This document shows positions 1-8,502 of a stretch of DNA of 27,212 nucleotides, piece after piece (within the stretch, counting starts at the first letter, position 1; each line of letters begins with the position of its first letter). A program made the position numbers and the translations under genes. The notes under the pieces are model-generated. The model had not been told where the DNA came from. It was given only the letters and a program-made list of their open reading frames with translations, and made no database searches. Source of the stretch: a virus; the IMG/VR virus record IMGVR_UViG_3300028557_000164, positions 1-27,212 of that record. One strand, 5' to 3'.

Positions 1-93
1 CGCCTGGCTGAACAAATGGTCAACGTGGTGGAACAAGAAGACCGCCCGCTGCCCTGGGCGCCCCAGGTGTTCACACCCAAATTTGAGGAATAA
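1..93 (+). CDS. 3' end of an unidentified phage gene (partial)
   Basis: An open frame runs from the window edge for 31 codons and stops with TAA two bases before the ATG of the first tailspike. Only the last 30 residues are visible. They are acidic and proline-containing, and end in PKFEE. The reading frame has the same Gln/Asn/Gly-rich style as the neighbouring genes, and the spacing fits one late operon. The visible part is too short to name a family. By position between the head genes (outside the window) and the tailspikes, a head or neck protein is likely, but that is inference only. Confidence 0.6.
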   Translation, partial: RLAEQMVNVVEQEDRPLPWAPQVFTPKFEE

Positions 94-95
94 AC

Positions 96-2003
96 ATGGC
101 AGTCAACTTATCCCCCGTTTTCGGCGTTGCCGCACAACTATTCAACGACAACGGCGACCCGCTGGCTGGTGGCAAGATTTACACCTACCTGGCGGGTACA
201 ACCACGCCCGCGGCGACTTACACCACCAGCGCGGGCAACATCGCCCACAGCAACCCAATTGTTTTGGACGGCGCTGGTCGTGTCCCAACCGGTGAAATTT
301 GGTTGACTGATGGCATTACTTACAAATTTGTGGTTGAGGATTCCGTTGGCACATTGATTGGAACCTACGACAACCTGACCGGCATCAATTCCAACTTTAT
401 TGCATACACCGCCCAACAGGAAATTCAAACGGCCACCGCTGGCCAAACTGTGTTCAACCTAACCACCATGCAATATTTGCCAGGTACAAACAATTTGTCG
501 GTGTTTGTGGATGGCGTGAACCAATACGGCCCTGGCGCTTCATATGCTTATGTGGAAACCGACAGCGACACCGTGACGTTTGTGTCGGGTTTGCACGTTG
601 GCGCGGCGGTTAAATTCACGACCGCAACACCTGTTGCCAGTAACGTGGCCAACGCCGAAAACGTGGCTTATATTCCGCCGTTTGTTGGCGGCGTCGCAAC
701 CAACGTCGAAAACAAACTTGCGGAATTTATCAGCGTCAAAGACTTTGGCGCTGTTGGTGATGGCGTGGTGAATGACACGTCAGCATTCACCGCAGCCTGG
801 GCAGCAGCAGACCCCCAGGCGGTGTTTGTCCCCGCTGGCACTTATTTGATTACCGGCACATTGACCGGCAATTTTTTCTCTTTTGGCGGCGTGACCATTT
901 CGGGCGGCACGGTCACAATTTCCACCGACATTGACGCAAGCGGCAACTTTGAAGCCAAGGTAACGCCAACTGGCGAAGGGGCGCAAATTTCGCTGTCTGA
1001 CGCCTTGCTGTCATCGTCCGGAATGCAACGTGGCCGCATCAACTATTACAGCGGAACCGAAGTTGAAGTAATTGTTCCTAACGAAATCATCATGGGCGGT
1101 TTCCGCTTCATGGGCAACTACAAAAAGAAACGCGCCCCAATGTATTCTTCGGGCGTTTCTTACCGCGCCGTTGTCAGCAATGTGACAGATTTGGGCGCTG
1201 AAACCGTTGCCGAAACCGACAACTGGTATGCGGTGTTTGCGTGCGCTGATGATGGCGACACCGACGTGACGTATAAATTGATGCCGTTCATTCGCGTTGG
1301 ATCGGTTGCTGGATCGGTTTGCACATTGAATTACGGCGGTGAAAACAGTCACACAATCACCCCAGCAACTTACACCTGGGGCGCCAATTCGTTGGCTGGT
1401 GTTGAATGCCTGGTCATCAATGAAGGAAGCAACAACAGGTTTTCGGGGCGCGTGACAACCATCACCGCAAACACCACCACCACGGTGACATTGAACGCGA
1501 TTGGCAGCGTTGGCGCATACGATTATTTGTTGCCCGCGCCGCCAGGTTTTGACCATTACTGCTATTTGGGCAGTTTTTACAACGATTCAGGAAGCGCCCC
1601 GTACAACATCGCAGACAACGGCATTATGGCCATGTCTTACATGAGCGACAACCAAGACCCGAATTGGGTTGCTGCTGGCGCTGTTGCTGGGCCGCCTGGC
1701 AATAAGGTCATGTGGGGCGGTTACGTTTCCCCGTTGGCTGGCGGCATCATTATGCGAAGCGCGTTGTCCACATCGACCAGCGCCGGTGGTGACATTTACA
1801 CCAACTTTTCACACGACAGCAGCAACCATGTAATTGGTGTTCACACATATTACAAAAATGCAACGGCTGGTACATCCACGCAAATGGCATTTTTGAACAT
1901 CAATTTTTCGATTGGCCAGTTTATGTACTACTGGGTTGACGGCCCGTTGGCCGCACAGCGAATCCTTGGGCAAATTCGCGCCCAGGGCTGGATTGAACCG
2001 TAA
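96..2003 (+). CDS. Tailspike protein with pectate-lyase-like beta-helix
   Basis: A 635-residue receptor-binding protein, presumably trimeric and attached to the short tail, where it would bind or degrade surface polysaccharide. Residues 1-95 form the conserved phage tail-fibre adaptor region (GGKIYTY, NPIVLDGAGR, GEIWL, DGITYKF motifs). Residues 105-180 contain a second repeat-like adaptor (GQTVF, NNLSVFVDGV, VTFVSGL). From residue 213 the SVKDFGAVGDGVVNDT signature opens a pectate-lyase-type right-handed beta-helix, followed by a Thr/Gly/Asn-rich C-terminal half. The start follows a GAGGAA Shine-Dalgarno (SD) sequence by 6 nt. It is the first of three receptor-binding genes in series. Enzymatic activity cannot be judged from sequence alone. 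Confidence 0.85.
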   Translation: MAVNLSPVFGVAAQLFNDNGDPLAGGKIYTYLAGTTTPAATYTTSAGNIAHSNPIVLDGAGRVPTGEIWLTDGITYKFVVEDSVGTLIGTYDNLTGINSNFIAYTAQQEIQTATAGQTVFNLTTMQYLPGTNNLSVFVDGVNQYGPGASYAYVETDSDTVTFVSGLHVGAAVKFTTATPVASNVANAENVAYIPPFVGGVATNVENKLAEFISVKDFGAVGDGVVNDTSAFTAAWAAADPQAVFVPAGTYLITGTLTGNFFSFGGVTISGGTVTISTDIDASGNFEAKVTPTGEGAQISLSDALLSSSGMQRGRINYYSGTEVEVIVPNEIIMGGFRFMGNYKKKRAPMYSSGVSYRAVVSNVTDLGAETVAETDNWYAVFACADDGDTDVTYKLMPFIRVGSVAGSVCTLNYGGENSHTITPATYTWGANSLAGVECLVINEGSNNRFSGRVTTITANTTTTVTLNAIGSVGAYDYLLPAPPGFDHYCYLGSFYNDSGSAPYNIADNGIMAMSYMSDNQDPNWVAAGAVAGPPGNKVMWGGYVSPLAGGIIMRSALSTSTSAGGDIYTNFSHDSSNHVIGVHTYYKNATAGTSTQMAFLNINFSIGQFMYYWVDGPLAAQRILGQIRAQGWIEP

Positions 2004-2012
2004 GGAATCGCC

Positions 2013-3074
2013 ATGGCGCAAACAGGCTACACACCCATCTTAATTTACAGCAGCAGCACGGCCAGCAATGCGCCCGCTGTTAACAACCTGACCAACAGCA
2101 CGTTGGGTTCAGAATTGGCCATCAACATCACCGACGGCAAACTGTTCTACAAAGACAACGCCAACGCCATCCAGGTGATTGGCTGGAAGACGACGCCAAC
2201 CACCGCGGGCGGCACGGGGCTGACTTCGTACACCGCTGGCGATATGCTTTATTACGCCAGCGGCACAGCATTGTCGAAGTTGGGCATTGGCGCATCCGGC
2301 ACGTATATGTCCAGCAGCGGCGCGGCGCCACAATGGACTGCGCCAGCAGCCCTTACAAAAACAGACGACACCAACGTAACATTGACCCTTGGCGGCAGCG
2401 CCAGCACGGCGTTGCTGAATGCGGCATCGTTGACATTAGGATGGACTGGAACGTTGGCTGTTGGCCGTGGCGGAACTGGAAATTCATCTTTCACCACCGG
2501 CGATTTGTTGTATGCGTCGGCATCAACCACGTTGTCAAAATTGGGAATCGGTGCGGCAGACACGGTTTTAACTTCATCGGGCAGCGCCCCGCAATGGTCA
2601 ACATCTTTAACGTTGTCCGGCAGCGTTACCGCGTCAAGTTTTGTTTTTACAAACAGCACGGGTTCGCGCCCAGGTTCTTCTGGCCAATATATTGTTGATG
2701 CTGCCAACGGTGGGTTTTATCAATTTACGGGCAGTTACTATTTGGTGACCACTTCGGGTGGTTCTACTTCAGACGCAACGTTAAAAACAAATGTGCAACA
2801 GTTGACCGGTGCGCTTGATAAAGTTTGCGCCATCCGCGGCGTCAATTTTGAATTTATTGAGCAGCCTTTATCGACGCCCGATCAAGGACGCCAAGTTGGC
2901 GTGGTCGCGCAAGAGGTTGAAGCGCAATATCCTGAAATTGTGGTGACCGATGAAAAGGGCATCAAGAGCGTTCGATATGACCGACTTGTTGCGCCGTTGA
3001 TTGAAGCGATCAAAGAATTGAAAACACAGTTGGATTTGGTCAAGGCTGAACTTGCCCAGGTCAAAGCAAATTGA
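2013..3074 (+). CDS. Tail fibre protein with C-terminal S74 self-cleaving chaperone
   Basis: A 353-residue fibre. Residues about 30-58 resemble the N-terminal beta module common in phage fibres (LGSELAINITDGKLFY). Two similar segments of about 42 residues follow (67-108 and 153-195), each running GGTG, GD.LY, LSKLGIGA and ending APQW, so the shaft was built by internal duplication. Residues 251-353 are an intramolecular chaperone auto-processing domain (peptidase S74 family). The Ser253-Asp254 site and Lys258 fit its known Ser/Lys self-cleavage dyad, then come QVGVVAQEV and a C-terminal coiled coil. In this family the chaperone trimerises the fibre and is then released. It sits between two tailspike genes, 9 nt after the first. 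Confidence 0.9.
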   Translation: MAQTGYTPILIYSSSTASNAPAVNNLTNSTLGSELAINITDGKLFYKDNANAIQVIGWKTTPTTAGGTGLTSYTAGDMLYYASGTALSKLGIGASGTYMSSSGAAPQWTAPAALTKTDDTNVTLTLGGSASTALLNAASLTLGWTGTLAVGRGGTGNSSFTTGDLLYASASTTLSKLGIGAADTVLTSSGSAPQWSTSLTLSGSVTASSFVFTNSTGSRPGSSGQYIVDAANGGFYQFTGSYYLVTTSGGSTSDATLKTNVQQLTGALDKVCAIRGVNFEFIEQPLSTPDQGRQVGVVAQEVEAQYPEIVVTDEKGIKSVRYDRLVAPLIEAIKELKTQLDLVKAELAQVKAN

Positions 3075-3084
3075 AAGGTTTGAA

Positions 3085-4431
3085 ATGGCAATTACAAAAG
3101 CATCTTATTCGCTGATTAACGGGGCGCCTTTTAACGTCCTGGATTTTGGCGCGGTTGGCGATGGTGTTGCCGATGACACCGCGGCGATCCAGGCCGCAAT
3201 TGATGCCGTGCCTACTGGCGGCGGCGCTGTCTATCTTCCGCAAGGTTTGTATTTGGTTGACCCCGCCGTTGGCATCAACGTGGTGGCTGGCTTAACTGTC
3301 TTTGGTGATGGCCGCTACAACACCCAACTGGTTGCGAAGCCTGTTGGGGGTAACATTTTTCAAAGACAGGTAAACCCGTCGGGGCCAAATGCTTATATTG
3401 ACAGCGTAACCGTGCGGGAGTTGGGCGTAATTTTTCGCCATCCAACCGTTGCAAACCCAAGCAACTATTACCAGGTTGCTTTTCAATTCCGGCACGTCAC
3501 AAGATCGTTAATTGAAGACGTTTATATTGGCAACTACCCAACAGGCGTATCAAGCAGTTTGCCGCAGCCTACAAACCAAGGCAATTCCCGCCAAGGATAT
3601 GGCGTTTCGTTTGGCACGTTCGGGGGCAGCAATCCCGCTTATTGTGGCGGCGAAGTCAACACTTGCCGCAGAGTGTTTTGCGCTGGTGTGCGTTACGGTT
3701 TTACGCTGGACAATCCAGAATTTATTGCCCCAGGCGACGGTTCCGCGTCCTATGCTTGCGTCATCGACAATTCCGAAGTGTCGGCCGCAGAGGTTGGCAT
3801 TTCGCAATATGGCCAGTATGGCGCCGGATCGACGTTCAGCAACAACGTAATTCAGGCCATCGACCAAATGCCAGGCAGCAGCGATACAGCGTATTCGTTG
3901 CTGATTGAAGGGTATGAAAATTACGTTTTTGGCGGCTATAACGAATCGCCGTTTACGGACTACGAATTGTTTTTGGGTTTGCAATCAAGGGCAAACCGCA
4001 TCAACACATGGCTGTCTAACGATGGCCCGTATCAAGACAACGGAACGGGTAACGTCATCGAAAAAATTGATGGCGTTACCAACAAATGGTCTTTGAGCAT
4101 CAACAACCGAAACCTTGTCAACGGAATTGCCAAGGCTTGGGTGACGTTTTATTGGGACGGCGCGGCCATTGTGGTTTTGGCTGCATACAACGTTAACGGC
4201 GTAGTGCGTGTTGGCGCTGGTGACTACCGAATTGATTTTGGCCTGGGCACGTTCGACGATGCCAACTATACGGCGGCGCTGGCTGGAAACGTTGATTCTT
4301 CTGGAACACCTGGAACAATCACAAACTTCACCAACAAATCAACAGCCAACTATCGCATCTTGACCAATAAAATTGGCACTGGCTTGACGGACTTTTTGCA
4401 AGTTACAGCAACATTTTGGGGCAACCCGTAA
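3085..4431 (+). CDS. Second tailspike, pectate-lyase superfamily
   Basis: A 448-residue protein. The pectate-lyase-superfamily opening (FNVLDFGAVGDGVADDTAAI, residues about 15-34) lies almost at the N terminus, followed by GGGAVYLPQGLYLV, the usual first coils of a right-handed beta-helix. Unlike the first tailspike it has no long adaptor, so it probably binds another tail protein rather than the tail directly (inference). I chose the ATG at 3085 because GAAAGG lies 7 nt upstream; an in-frame ATG at 3052 would overlap the fibre gene. The segment around residues 160-300 looks like beta-helix coils with aromatic residues. Substrate and activity are unknown. Confidence 0.85.
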   Translation: MAITKASYSLINGAPFNVLDFGAVGDGVADDTAAIQAAIDAVPTGGGAVYLPQGLYLVDPAVGINVVAGLTVFGDGRYNTQLVAKPVGGNIFQRQVNPSGPNAYIDSVTVRELGVIFRHPTVANPSNYYQVAFQFRHVTRSLIEDVYIGNYPTGVSSSLPQPTNQGNSRQGYGVSFGTFGGSNPAYCGGEVNTCRRVFCAGVRYGFTLDNPEFIAPGDGSASYACVIDNSEVSAAEVGISQYGQYGAGSTFSNNVIQAIDQMPGSSDTAYSLLIEGYENYVFGGYNESPFTDYELFLGLQSRANRINTWLSNDGPYQDNGTGNVIEKIDGVTNKWSLSINNRNLVNGIAKAWVTFYWDGAAIVVLAAYNVNGVVRVGAGDYRIDFGLGTFDDANYTAALAGNVDSSGTPGTITNFTNKSTANYRILTNKIGTGLTDFLQVTATFWGNP

Positions 4432-4440
4432 GGAGAAATC

Positions 4441-4701
4441 ATGGCACTGAAAAAATCATTTCAAACTGTTGAAGGCTTGACCGCCCCCGAAGCATATTTT
4501 CGCGTTGAAAACGTCAGCATCGCAAAAAACGAAATGGCTGGCGCAACGGTCAATGTTTTCGTGTCGGCTGAAAACACAAAAAAGCCAATTCAAGTGCGAT
4601 GCTACTCATTTGATTACCGGCTTGAAGGCAACAACGCAATCGCGCAAGCCTATATGCACTTGAAAAGTTTGCCTGAATTTGCTGACGCAATCGACTGTTA
4701 A
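4441..4701 (+). CDS. Conserved small phage protein, unknown function
   Basis: An 86-residue protein preceded by an AAGGAGA ribosome binding site. It opens MALKKSF and contains YFRVENVSI near residue 20 and IAQAYMHLKSLPEF near the C terminus. I recognise this as a small protein type seen beside tail genes in many phages, but I know no function. It looks like a compact beta-sandwich followed by a helix. Its place between the tailspikes and the gp4-like gene suggests a virion assembly or tail attachment role (inference). Confidence 0.75.
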   Translation: MALKKSFQTVEGLTAPEAYFRVENVSIAKNEMAGATVNVFVSAENTKKPIQVRCYSFDYRLEGNNAIAQAYMHLKSLPEFADAIDC

Positions 4702-4710
4702 GGGGTCGCC

Positions 4711-5691
4711 ATGACTACGCCTTACGACATCATCACCCGCGCCATGAAAGACATTGGCGCGTTGGCCGCGGGCGAAAACCCGACAGCAGACGAAGCCCAG
4801 GACGGGCTGGATATGCTGAACGACATGATCGCCCAATGGTCAAACGAAAACATGATGGTGTTTTACCGCACCGAAATCGTGTTCCCGTGTGTGCAAAACC
4901 AAATCCAGTACACCATCGGCCCAAGCGGTAATGTTGGGGCAGCGTTTACGGGTTCGATCACCGGCACGACTTTGACCGTTCCGGCCAACGCAGTAACGTC
5001 CGGCGCCATCACCATGGGCATGACCCTGACTGGCCCTGGTGTGCTGTCCGGCACGACCATTGTGGGCTTTGGGACTGGCGCTGGCGGCAACGTCAACGAA
5101 GGTGGCACATACACCGTCAGCAGACCGCATACAACGCCCGTGGTGAGCCAATCCATCACCGCGTACTACGAACGCCCATTGACTGTTGAATCGGCCTTTG
5201 TGCGCGTGAATACGACTTCCAACGGCGTTCCCATTTACGGTGGCGGCTTGGACTACCCAATCAGCATTTTGAGCCTGGAAGAATACGAATCCATCGGCTT
5301 GAAGTCGTTGAACGGCCCATGGCCAAAAGCCATTTATTACCAGCCATCCGAACTGCTGGGGACGATTTACGTTTGGCCAAACCCCGCCCAGGGCGAATTG
5401 CACCTGTTCACGCAAACCATTTTCCGTGAATTTGGCGACCTGTACGGCACGATCCAGTTTCCCCAGGGCTACAACATGGCGCTGCGTTGGTGTTTGGCTG
5501 AACGATTGATGCCAATGTACGGTAAAGTGAACCAAACCCAGGTGGGTCAGATCACCGCCTACGCTGCCCAGGCAAAGGCCACAATCAAGCGCACCAACAT
5601 GAAACCGCCGCAAGTGTCAAAGTACCCTGACGTGTTGATGACCGGCAGACCAAAAGACGCTGCGTTTATCCTAGACGGGGGATTTAACTAA
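4711..5691 (+). CDS. P22 gp4-like tail accessory / head completion protein
   Basis: A 326-residue homologue of the P22 gp4 family, which binds below the portal and extends the DNA channel. Residues 1-60 carry the helical family signature (II.RAM.DIGALAAGE, then DGLDMLNDMIAQWS). The later part has ESAFVRV, YPISILSLEEY and QGYNMALRWCLAE, typical of the family. Residues about 76-153 are a Gly/Thr/Ser-rich insertion (SGTTIVGFGTGAGG, GTYTVS) that interrupts the fold and looks like an added Ig-like or beta-sandwich module. The gene's stop overlaps the start of the gp10-like gene (TAATG), as expected for co-translated neck proteins. Confidence 0.88.
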   Translation: MTTPYDIITRAMKDIGALAAGENPTADEAQDGLDMLNDMIAQWSNENMMVFYRTEIVFPCVQNQIQYTIGPSGNVGAAFTGSITGTTLTVPANAVTSGAITMGMTLTGPGVLSGTTIVGFGTGAGGNVNEGGTYTVSRPHTTPVVSQSITAYYERPLTVESAFVRVNTTSNGVPIYGGGLDYPISILSLEEYESIGLKSLNGPWPKAIYYQPSELLGTIYVWPNPAQGELHLFTQTIFREFGDLYGTIQFPQGYNMALRWCLAERLMPMYGKVNQTQVGQITAYAAQAKATIKRTNMKPPQVSKYPDVLMTGRPKDAAFILDGGFN

Positions 5692-7163
5692 TGCCTGACT
5701 TTGGTTTTGTCGGTGCGTCGTACACCACTAGGTCAATCTACCAGGATGACCAGGAGTGCATCAATTTTTACCCCGAAATCGACCCGACTAAACAGCCAGG
5801 CGAACGCGGTATTGTTGCCCTGTACCCTACCCCTGGACTGGTGACCGAAATCACGTTCCCGATTCCCGCGGAAGTGCGTGGAATGCGGGCGCTGTCCGGC
5901 CTTCAATACGCCATCGCCGTGTGCGGCAATCGCGTGTACCGGATTGACACCAGCCTGGCCTACACCCAAGTTGGAACGCTGACCACCAGCGCGGGGCCGG
6001 TGTCGATTTCCGACAACCAAATGACCACCCAAGGGTTGACCGCATACATTGTGGACGGCGTGAACCGCTACTACTACGAAGTGCCGTCAAACACGTTTGT
6101 CACGCTGCCATCGACCGATGGCCCCTGGCAAGGCGCGTCCGTCACCGACGTGGTGGACGGGTATGTGATTTACAACGAACCCGACACGCAAAACTGGTCA
6201 TCGACTGACCTGGATTCGCCCCTGTCCACGCAAGCCTGGTACGGCACAAAGAACGGATCGCCCGACAACATCGTGTCGTTGATCGTTGACCACCGCCAGG
6301 TTTACCTGTTGGGCGAAGTCACCACCGAAGTTTGGGTGGACGTTGGCAGCCAAATCACCGGCCTGTTGACGTTCCCCTTCCAGCGTATTTCCGGCACGTC
6401 GTCGCAAAACGGCTGCGGCGCTGCGTTTTCCGTGGCCCGCTTTGGCGAAACGTTTATGTTCCTGGCGCGTGACACCCTTGGCACGGCGACCATCGGCATT
6501 CAACAGGGCTACGAATACAAGCGCCTGTCCACCCACGCTGTCGAAAACAGCCTGGTTGGCGTTGACGTGACCGACGCCCGCGCCTGGACTTACCAGGTTG
6601 AAGGCCATGAGTTTTACGTCATCACGTTCCCCAATGCTGACCTGACTTGGGTTTATGACCTGGCCACGCAGCAATGGCACAAATGGCTGTATTGGGATTC
6701 GCCCACGGCCACATACCACCGCCACCGCGCCAACTGCGGCATCGCGTTTGCGAACAAAAACCTGGTGGGCGATTGGGAAAACGGCAAGATTTACAGCCTG
6801 GATTTTGACCAATACACCGACGCGGGCAACCCGATCCGTCGGCTGCGTCGCGCCCCCCACATTACGACCGACTTGCAGCGCCAGTATTTTGAGGAATTCC
6901 AAATCCAATTCCAACCTGGCGTCGGCCTTACAACTGGCCAGGGCGAAAACCCCCAGGCTATGTTGCGCTGGTCAAACGACGGTGGTTCCACCTGGTCGAA
7001 CGAACATTGGACAAGCATTGGCCGCCAGGGCGCCTATCAAAACCGCGCCATTTGGCGTCGCATGGGCTGGTCGCGTGATCGCATTTTTGAAATGGCCATC
7101 ACCGATCCAGTCAAAGCCGTGGTCGTGTCCGCAAACCTGAAAGCGTCCGCGGGGGATAACTGA
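5691..7163 (+). CDS. P22 gp10-like packaged-DNA stabilisation protein (tail hub)
   Basis: A 490-residue protein of the phage stabilisation family. In P22, gp10 binds under gp4, plugs the channel with gp26 and helps hold tailspikes. Seen here: the N-terminal signature TRSIYQDDQECINFYPEID and LYPTPGL, then a long series of beta strands with repeated Y..D and W motifs consistent with the family's beta-propeller. Length is close to P22 gp10. The start codon overlaps the stop of the gp4-like gene by one base, and its TGA overlaps the next ATG (TGATGG). No gp26-like needle was recognised nearby. Confidence 0.88.
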   Translation: MPDFGFVGASYTTRSIYQDDQECINFYPEIDPTKQPGERGIVALYPTPGLVTEITFPIPAEVRGMRALSGLQYAIAVCGNRVYRIDTSLAYTQVGTLTTSAGPVSISDNQMTTQGLTAYIVDGVNRYYYEVPSNTFVTLPSTDGPWQGASVTDVVDGYVIYNEPDTQNWSSTDLDSPLSTQAWYGTKNGSPDNIVSLIVDHRQVYLLGEVTTEVWVDVGSQITGLLTFPFQRISGTSSQNGCGAAFSVARFGETFMFLARDTLGTATIGIQQGYEYKRLSTHAVENSLVGVDVTDARAWTYQVEGHEFYVITFPNADLTWVYDLATQQWHKWLYWDSPTATYHRHRANCGIAFANKNLVGDWENGKIYSLDFDQYTDAGNPIRRLRRAPHITTDLQRQYFEEFQIQFQPGVGLTTGQGENPQAMLRWSNDGGSTWSNEHWTSIGRQGAYQNRAIWRRMGWSRDRIFEMAITDPVKAVVVSANLKASAGDN

Positions 7164-7402
7164 TGGCAACTTTCACCAACGTTCGGTTCCCAACGTCGCC
7201 GTTTATTGAACAAACGACAGGAAGACCGTCGCGTGAATGGATCATTTGGCTGCAAAATCCTCAGTTGGTATCGCAAACAGTTGAATATCAAATCATCAAT
7301 GGCGGTGAAATCAACAACACCACCATTGGTTTGACAACGCCAGCAGCCGGTAAATTTACCAGCCTGACGGCATTAAACGGAATCGGTGGGGGTACATTTT
7401 GA
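7163..7402 (+). CDS. Small conserved tail-region protein, unknown
   Basis: A 79-residue protein whose ATG overlaps the preceding stop codon. It contains REWIIWLQN near residue 25 and a Thr/Gly-rich tail (TIGLTTPAAGKFTSL), a phrase common in short phage fibre or adaptor segments. Its end overlaps the TTG start of the acetyltransferase gene. It may be a small structural adaptor of the tail hub. I know no function for it. Confidence 0.7.
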   Translation: MATFTNVRFPTSPFIEQTTGRPSREWIIWLQNPQLVSQTVEYQIINGGEINNTTIGLTTPAAGKFTSLTALNGIGGGTF

Positions 7403-7857
7403 ACGTCAGACAAGCAACCGCGGAAGACCTGGACAGATACATTGAATTGCTGGCCGATTTTCACGCCGCTTCGCCCATGGTTGGGGTTGCTGATTTTGAC
7501 CCACCGAAAACCCGTGCATTTTTGGCAGCATCGTTGGAAAATACCAGTATTCTTTTGCTGGTTGGTGAATTGGATGGCGAAATTGTTGGGGTTACTTCGT
7601 GTTTGTTGTACCCGCTTTATTTCAGCCCCGATAACCAGGTGGCACAGGAATTGTGGTGGTGGCTGACACCCGCGGCCAGAGGCAGCGGTATTGGCCAAGC
7701 AATGTTCAGGGAAATTGAAGCCTGGGCAAAGAATAAAAACGCAAGGGCGCTGTTTATGATTGCATTAGAGGATGAACGCGCAGCAGCAATGGAAAAAGTT
7801 TACTTTCGGGCTGGCTTTAGACCGCTTGAAAGGACGTTCATTAAGGAGTTGAAATAA
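7399..7857 (+). CDS. GNAT-family N-acetyltransferase
   Basis: A 152-residue protein with the GNAT fold order: an N-terminal beta-alpha segment (VRQATAEDLDRYIELLADF), central strands (LLLVGELDGEIVGVTSCLL), the acetyl-CoA loop WWLTPAARGSGIGQAMF with its R/Q-x-x-G-x-G/A pattern (residues about 95-102), and a C-terminal AMEKVYFRAGFRPLERTF. Translation appears to start at TTG (7399), which overlaps the TGA of the upstream gene in a TTGA junction, so coupling is likely. Its stop overlaps the ATG of the next gene. GNAT enzymes transfer acetyl groups to amines; the target here is unknown. Its location in the virion-protein operon suggests it modifies a structural or host surface component (inference). 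Confidence 0.85.
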   Translation: MNVRQATAEDLDRYIELLADFHAASPMVGVADFDPPKTRAFLAASLENTSILLLVGELDGEIVGVTSCLLYPLYFSPDNQVAQELWWWLTPAARGSGIGQAMFREIEAWAKNKNARALFMIALEDERAAAMEKVYFRAGFRPLERTFIKELK

Positions 7858-8498
7858 TGGCAATCGGAACCGGAACCGCACTACTGTTGGGGGCTGGCGC
7901 TGGCTTAATTGGCGCCGGTATGCAATCAAGCGCCGCAAAATCGGCTGCACAAACCCAGGCGGGGGCTGCAAATTACGCCGCTGACGTTCAGCGGCAAATG
8001 TTTGAAACCGTCAACGAACAGCAAAAGCCGTATCGTGAAGCCGGTTATGGCGCCCTGACCCGCATTGGTGAATTGCTGCCTGGTTTGACTTCGCCTGTCA
8101 GCAAAGAGGAAATCCTGGGCCTTCCTGGTTACCAGTTTGCAATTGACCAAGGTGTTGGCGCATCGCGTCAAAACGTCAACGTTGGCGGCGGTGGTTCAAA
8201 CGTGGATCGCGCCGCACAAAAGTTTGCGCTGGATTACACGCTGGGAACTGCAATGCCCCAGGTGATCGCGCAACGCCAAAACATCTACAACACGCTGGCG
8301 GGTATTGCTGGCATCGGCCAAACCGCGCAAGGTCAAACGACAACAGCCAGCCAAAACGCTGCAACCAATATTGGCCAGGCTGCCATCGGTGGCGCAACTG
8401 CAATTGGCGCTGGCCAGGTTGGTTCGGCCAATGCTTACGCAAACGCATTTGGCAACATCGGCAACAGCGCGTTGATGTATTCGTTGCTGAAAGGATAA
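7857..8498 (+). CDS. Putative ejection / internal virion protein (P22 gp7 type)
   Basis: A 213-residue Ala/Gly/Gln-rich protein. Residues 1-25 are a glycine-zipper-like hydrophobic stretch (ALLLGAGAGLIGAG), then a helical region (YAADVQRQMFETVNEQQKPY), the LPGYQFAIDQG motif and a repetitive Ala/Gln/Gly tail. The motifs LPGYQFA and AGYGALTRIGELL recur in short-tailed phage proteins annotated as DNA transfer or internal virion proteins, which enter the cell ahead of the DNA. It is the first of three such genes. The ATG overlaps the preceding stop. Family assignment is moderate; exact function is inferred from gene order. Confidence 0.7.
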   Translation: MAIGTGTALLLGAGAGLIGAGMQSSAAKSAAQTQAGAANYAADVQRQMFETVNEQQKPYREAGYGALTRIGELLPGLTSPVSKEEILGLPGYQFAIDQGVGASRQNVNVGGGGSNVDRAAQKFALDYTLGTAMPQVIAQRQNIYNTLAGIAGIGQTAQGQTTTASQNAATNIGQAAIGGATAIGAGQVGSANAYANAFGNIGNSALMYSLLKG

Positions 8499-8502
8499 GA
8501 AC

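Noticed and set aside
1011-1556. A 181-codon open frame on the reverse strand
   Set aside because: Antisense to the first tailspike, with many Cys, His and Arg and no neighbours on that strand.
96-4431. Diversity-generating retroelement in the tail fibre region
   Set aside because: No reverse transcriptase and no template/variable repeat pair are present. The similar segments in the fibre gene are diverged protein repeats, not an adenine-mutated copy.
4840-5613. A 257-codon open frame on the reverse strand
   Set aside because: Antisense to the strongly supported gp4-like gene, with no recognisable motif or start signal.
6198-6914. A 238-codon open frame on the reverse strand
   Set aside because: Antisense to the gp10-like gene; composition is that of a shadow frame.
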